NCBI GenBank assembly: GCA_002869465.1
Contig: PKSW01000242.1
Coordinates: 1 to 5,887, forward strand
Source: Marinilabiliales bacterium
Lineage (GTDB): Bacteria > Bacteroidota > Bacteroidia > Bacteroidales > F082
DNA: 5,887 nt
Direction: 5' to 3'
Below the pieces are notes generated by a model. It was not told the origin of the DNA, did not search any database, and saw only the letters and a program-made list of their open reading frames with translations. The position numbers and the translations under genes are program-made. Of the stretch, positions 2,889 to 5,887 are shown in pieces (within the stretch, counting starts at the first letter, position 1; each line of letters begins with the position of its first letter).

Positions 2889-5887
2889 GTGAGAAGAATT
2901 TTCATTGTTATTTTACTTGTTTTTATTCCCTGGCTTACCGGATTAAGTCAAGGTGATTTTTGCGTAGATTCAGAACCTTTCTGCACAAGTGATTCTTATG
3001 TTTTTCCTGCCGGTGTTAACTCAGGATCTGCTGAATGGGGCCCAAATTATGGATGTCTTGCTACACAACCCAATCCAGCCTGGTATCATTTGAAAATTGG
3101 CATTGCCGGAGATATTGATATAAGGATGTTCAGTACACCAACTGAAGATATTGACTTCATTTGCTGGGGGCCTTTTACCGACCCTGTAACGCCATGTACG
3201 GGCCAACTAACTGGTGGTGCAATTGTCGATTGCAGCTACTCAGGCAGTTCAGTAGAGAATTGCTATATCCCTAACGGCCAGGTAGATGAGTATTATATTC
3301 TTTTAATTACTAACTTTTCAAACGATCCGTGTAATATATCATTTGAAAAAGTTGCAGGAACAGGTGAAACAGACTGCTCAATTGTACCTCCTCCAATGGG
3401 CAGCAACAGTCCATTGTGCGTTGGAGATGATCTTAATTTATGGGCAGACGATGTACCAAATGCAACCTACTCATGGACTGGGCCTAACGGATTTAATTCT
3501 ACTCAACAAAATCCAACAATTGCTAATGTTGGGCTGCAACATGCAGGTGACTATGTCCTTGTTGTGAGTGTAAATGGAAATCAAAGCAGCCCGGTTTCAA
3601 CCACCGTTGAGATTTTTCCAAGACCTTTCCCAAATTTTTCTTATGTTAATTCGTGTACCGATGAGACGGTCTCATTTACGGATTTGTCAACAGTTAATCC
3701 GGCTACAGAGCCCATAACAACCTGGGAGTGGGATTTTGGAGATGGACAGACAGCGACAAGTCAAAATCCAACACATTTATATGCTGCATCAGGGACCTAT
3801 AACGTTTCATTAACAACTTATACAGGGGCTATGGGTTGTCCCCAAACTATTGTTATTCCGGTTGATGTGTACAATGCGCCATCAGTTAATGCTGGTGCCG
3901 ATCAAACCATACCAAACGGCTGGTATACACAGTTGGATGGAAGCATTGCCGGAGGCTCAGGTCAATATATTTATTCATGGTCTCCTGCGGGTATGCTTGT
4001 GGATGCAACTCTCGAAGACCCACAAACGGTTCAATTAAGTGCAGATCAGGTATTTATTTTAAATGTTACAGATTTAAATTCTGGTTGCGTAAATTCAGAT
4101 GCAATAACAGTATTTATAACTGGTAACCCTTTTACATCTAATATCACGGCAACACCTATGTCTGTTTGTACAGGAGAAACGGTGGATCTTCTGGCAAACG
4201 CGAGCGGAGGCTCAGGAACTTATACGTATTCATGGTACTCAGCACCTGCAGGATTTACTTCAACTGTAAGTAATCCGTCGCATACGCCTGGTTTCACTAC
4301 AACGTATTATGTAGATGTTTTTGACGGGCAAAATACGATTACCAGCCAGGTTACAGTTCAGGTAATACCTAATCCGGTAGCTGATGCAGGACGAAATAAA
4401 TTTATCCCTGTAGGTACAAGTACAATTCTGGATGGGGCGAATGTTAGTGGAGGATCTGGCGTATACACTTATTCGTGGACACCTGCGGGTCTGCTGATCG
4501 ATCCAACAGTTTTAAACCCACAGACGGTAGCTTTAAGTCAGAATACCAGCTTTGTGCTAACAGTAACGGATGCAAATGGCTGTATAAGTAACTCGGATCA
4601 AATGTGGGTAATTCCTGTGTTTCCGCCAAGTTGCCCAACTTTAACAGTTGATTTTACTTCTACATATGTGGGATGCAGCGAAGTGGTATTTGAAGACAAT
4701 ACAAGTTTTGATTTTCCTGATCCTTCGTATAACATTGTGGATTGGTATTGGGATTTTGGGGATGGAACAACGGGATCAGGCAACCCCGTAAATCATCATT
4801 TTGATCGAGGTATTTTTACCGATGTAAAAATGGTAATACTTGTGGATTCCATGGGATTTATCTGTACTGATTCAGTCAATAAGCTCATGATGATTAACCA
4901 ATCACCTGATGTATTTATTGCCAGCACACCAAATCCTGTTTGTGTTGGTGAACCTGTTTTTTATACCGGAACATCAGGATTTAATATAAGCAACTGGTTA
5001 TGGGATTTTGGAGATGGACATGCCAGTACATTAAATTCGCCCAACCAGACACACGTCTATAACACACCCGGAACCTACAATGTAACACTTACTGTTATAG
5101 ATGAAAACGGATGTGATAGCACAATCAGCCCGCCTTATCAGCAAATTGTATTAGAAAGCCCTCTGGCTGATTTTTCATGGGATCCTCATACCGGTTGTTT
5201 AAATTCACCGATCCAATTTACAGATCTTTCATCAGCCACAGTAACAGGATGGGATTGGTTTTTTGACGATGGATTTACATCCAATTTGCAAAATCCCATA
5301 CACGTTTTTAATACACCTGGAAACTTTGATGTGACTTTGACGGTAACTGATACCGCTGGGTGTAGCAGCAGTATTACTAAAACAATTCATATTAACAGCC
5401 TTCCTGAACCAGACTTTATCACAAATACACCTATTTGCCATAGAAATGATGTTCAATTTACAAATTTATCTGTATCACCCAATGGATATATAATCCAATG
5501 GATTTGGGATTTTGGAGATGGCAACTCGGTAGTAGTTGATCATCCAGGTGATCCGGATGTAGCTCACCCATATGCAGCCGCCGGAACATATCAGGTTTCG
5601 TTAACTGTTATTGATTCAGATAGTTGTGAGGGAACCATTGTCAAACAAATTGACGTCGCAGCAAGTCCAATAGCTGATTTTATTTTTGAGGCTAATTGTT
5701 TTGGGGCACCTGTACTCTTTACTGATTTATCAACCCCAAACGGGGGACCTGATCTTTATTACTGGCAATGGAACTTTGGTGACCCAAACTCGGGAGAAAA
5801 TAATATTTCAAGTTTGCAAAATCCCTCACACATTTTCACAAGTCAGGGTGTTTATAGTGTTCAGCTCATAGTATTTAATTTAGAGGG
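2889..5887 (+). CDS. Giant secreted PKD/Ig-like mosaic surface protein (3' end outside the window)
   Basis: The frame stays open from GTG 2889 to the window edge, giving at least 999 residues. MRRIFIVILLVFIPWLTGLSQ is a signal peptide cleaved after residue 21. Residues 22-165 form a Cys-rich N-terminal domain (nine cysteines; motifs GPNYGCL, QPNPAWYHLKI, DIDFICWGPF, IVDCSYS, YYILLITNFS) recurrent in Bacteroidota surface proteins. Next come an Ig-like domain (168-244), PKD 1 (246-328, WDFGDG at 281-286), three related modules with GGSG-x-Y-x-YSW (329-577), then PKD domains at about 579-672, 678-756, 758-835, 838-917 and 921 onward. PKD domains are beta-sandwich modules of adhesins and secreted enzymes. 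No catalytic domain is visible, so an adhesin or structural role is likely. Family members usually end in a type IX or gliding-associated sorting domain, which would lie beyond 5887. No in-frame ATG exists near the start: GTG 2889 places the signal peptide well, and GTG 2880 is the alternative. It shares an operon with the preceding secreted protein. Confidence 0.92.
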   Translation, partial: MRRIFIVILLVFIPWLTGLSQGDFCVDSEPFCTSDSYVFPAGVNSGSAEWGPNYGCLATQPNPAWYHLKIGIAGDIDIRMFSTPTEDIDFICWGPFTDPVTPCTGQLTGGAIVDCSYSGSSVENCYIPNGQVDEYYILLITNFSNDPCNISFEKVAGTGETDCSIVPPPMGSNSPLCVGDDLNLWADDVPNATYSWTGPNGFNSTQQNPTIANVGLQHAGDYVLVVSVNGNQSSPVSTTVEIFPRPFPNFSYVNSCTDETVSFTDLSTVNPATEPITTWEWDFGDGQTATSQNPTHLYAASGTYNVSLTTYTGAMGCPQTIVIPVDVYNAPSVNAGADQTIPNGWYTQLDGSIAGGSGQYIYSWSPAGMLVDATLEDPQTVQLSADQVFILNVTDLNSGCVNSDAITVFITGNPFTSNITATPMSVCTGETVDLLANASGGSGTYTYSWYSAPAGFTSTVSNPSHTPGFTTTYYVDVFDGQNTITSQVTVQVIPNPVADAGRNKFIPVGTSTILDGANVSGGSGVYTYSWTPAGLLIDPTVLNPQTVALSQNTSFVLTVTDANGCISNSDQMWVIPVFPPSCPTLTVDFTSTYVGCSEVVFEDNTSFDFPDPSYNIVDWYWDFGDGTTGSGNPVNHHFDRGIFTDVKMVILVDSMGFICTDSVNKLMMINQSPDVFIASTPNPVCVGEPVFYTGTSGFNISNWLWDFGDGHASTLNSPNQTHVYNTPGTYNVTLTVIDENGCDSTISPPYQQIVLESPLADFSWDPHTGCLNSPIQFTDLSSATVTGWDWFFDDGFTSNLQNPIHVFNTPGNFDVTLTVTDTAGCSSSITKTIHINSLPEPDFITNTPICHRNDVQFTNLSVSPNGYIIQWIWDFGDGNSVVVDHPGDPDVAHPYAAAGTYQVSLTVIDSDSCEGTIVKQIDVAASPIADFIFEANCFGAPVLFTDLSTPNGGPDLYYWQWNFGDPNSGENNISSLQNPSHIFTSQGVYSVQLIVFNLE
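3873..4619 (+). repeat. Three consecutive related GGSG/YSW modules within the PKD protein
   Basis: Residues 329-414, 418-494 and 495-577 each contain GGSG followed by Y-x-YSW, and each ends in a beta-strand-rich half. The first and third are closest: both have AG then four residues and IP, LDG, GGSG, YSW(S/T)PAG, DPQTV or NPQTV, LS, then VTD and a Gly-Cys. The middle one keeps LLANASGGSGTYTYSW but diverges afterwards into an Ig-like end (TTYYVDV). This points to old intragenic duplication. The DNA copies have drifted, with many synonymous differences. Confidence 0.75.

Noticed and set aside
3343..3567. Plus-strand 74-codon frame within the PKD gene
   Set aside because: It is an out-of-frame shadow of the Ig-like domain and has low-complexity composition.
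4444..4783. Two overlapping minus-strand frames opposite the PKD gene
   Set aside because: The forward frame encodes continuous PKD-type domains, and the reverse products have no domain pattern.
5232..5456. Minus-strand 74-codon frame opposite PKD domains 4 and 5
   Set aside because: It is antisense to clearly coding sequence, with no promoter or motif.
1..5887. CRISPR array, tRNA, rRNA, insertion sequence or riboswitch
   Set aside because: No regularly spaced identical DNA repeats, tRNA-like cloverleaf, transposase motif or known riboswitch pattern was seen by eye on either strand.

Overview
The window looks like chromosomal DNA from a Bacteroidota species. It is AT-rich and most genes lack obvious Shine-Dalgarno sequences. 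Two promoter -7 boxes fit the TAnnTTTG consensus of that phylum. The right half encodes a very long secreted PKD/Ig-like mosaic protein whose N-terminal domain is typical of Bacteroidota adhesin-like surface proteins. Genus cannot be read from the sequence.

Left end (1-710): a small secreted acidic protein (best start 138, stop 596) carries three copies of a 15-16 residue motif around EAYIxDIPFxTExI. Upstream is a striking imperfect 15-bp direct repeat with an exact 21-bp period (33-47 and 54-68). It sits just upstream of a perfect -7 box (96-103) that lacks a recognisable -33 box. This is the geometry of an activator-dependent promoter and of LytTR-type response-regulator sites. A good intrinsic terminator (639-665) closes this single-gene unit.

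Middle (710-2407): a convergently transcribed class I/II PLP-dependent aminotransferase with its catalytic residues intact (minus strand, 2014-710). Behind it lies a roughly 390-bp intergenic region. This holds a 57-codon minus-strand reading frame that resembles a degenerate type IX secretion C-terminal sorting domain, probably a gene remnant. It also holds a perfect 16-bp inverted repeat flanking a TAnnTTTG promoter. The two arms contain the start codons of the two divergent reading frames.

Right half (2358-5887): one apparent operon. The promoter at 2358-2365 drives a 156-residue secreted protein of unknown function (2408-2878). After 1 or 10 bases follows a GTG-started giant secreted protein that runs off the window. 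At least 999 residues are visible: signal peptide, Cys-rich N-terminal domain, Ig-like domain, PKD domain, three related GGSG...YSW modules, then five more PKD domains. By family precedent its missing C-terminus would carry a type IX or gliding-associated sorting domain, but that part is not in the window. The two operon products are probably exported together and may act at the cell surface. The aminotransferase is metabolic and appears unrelated to its neighbours.
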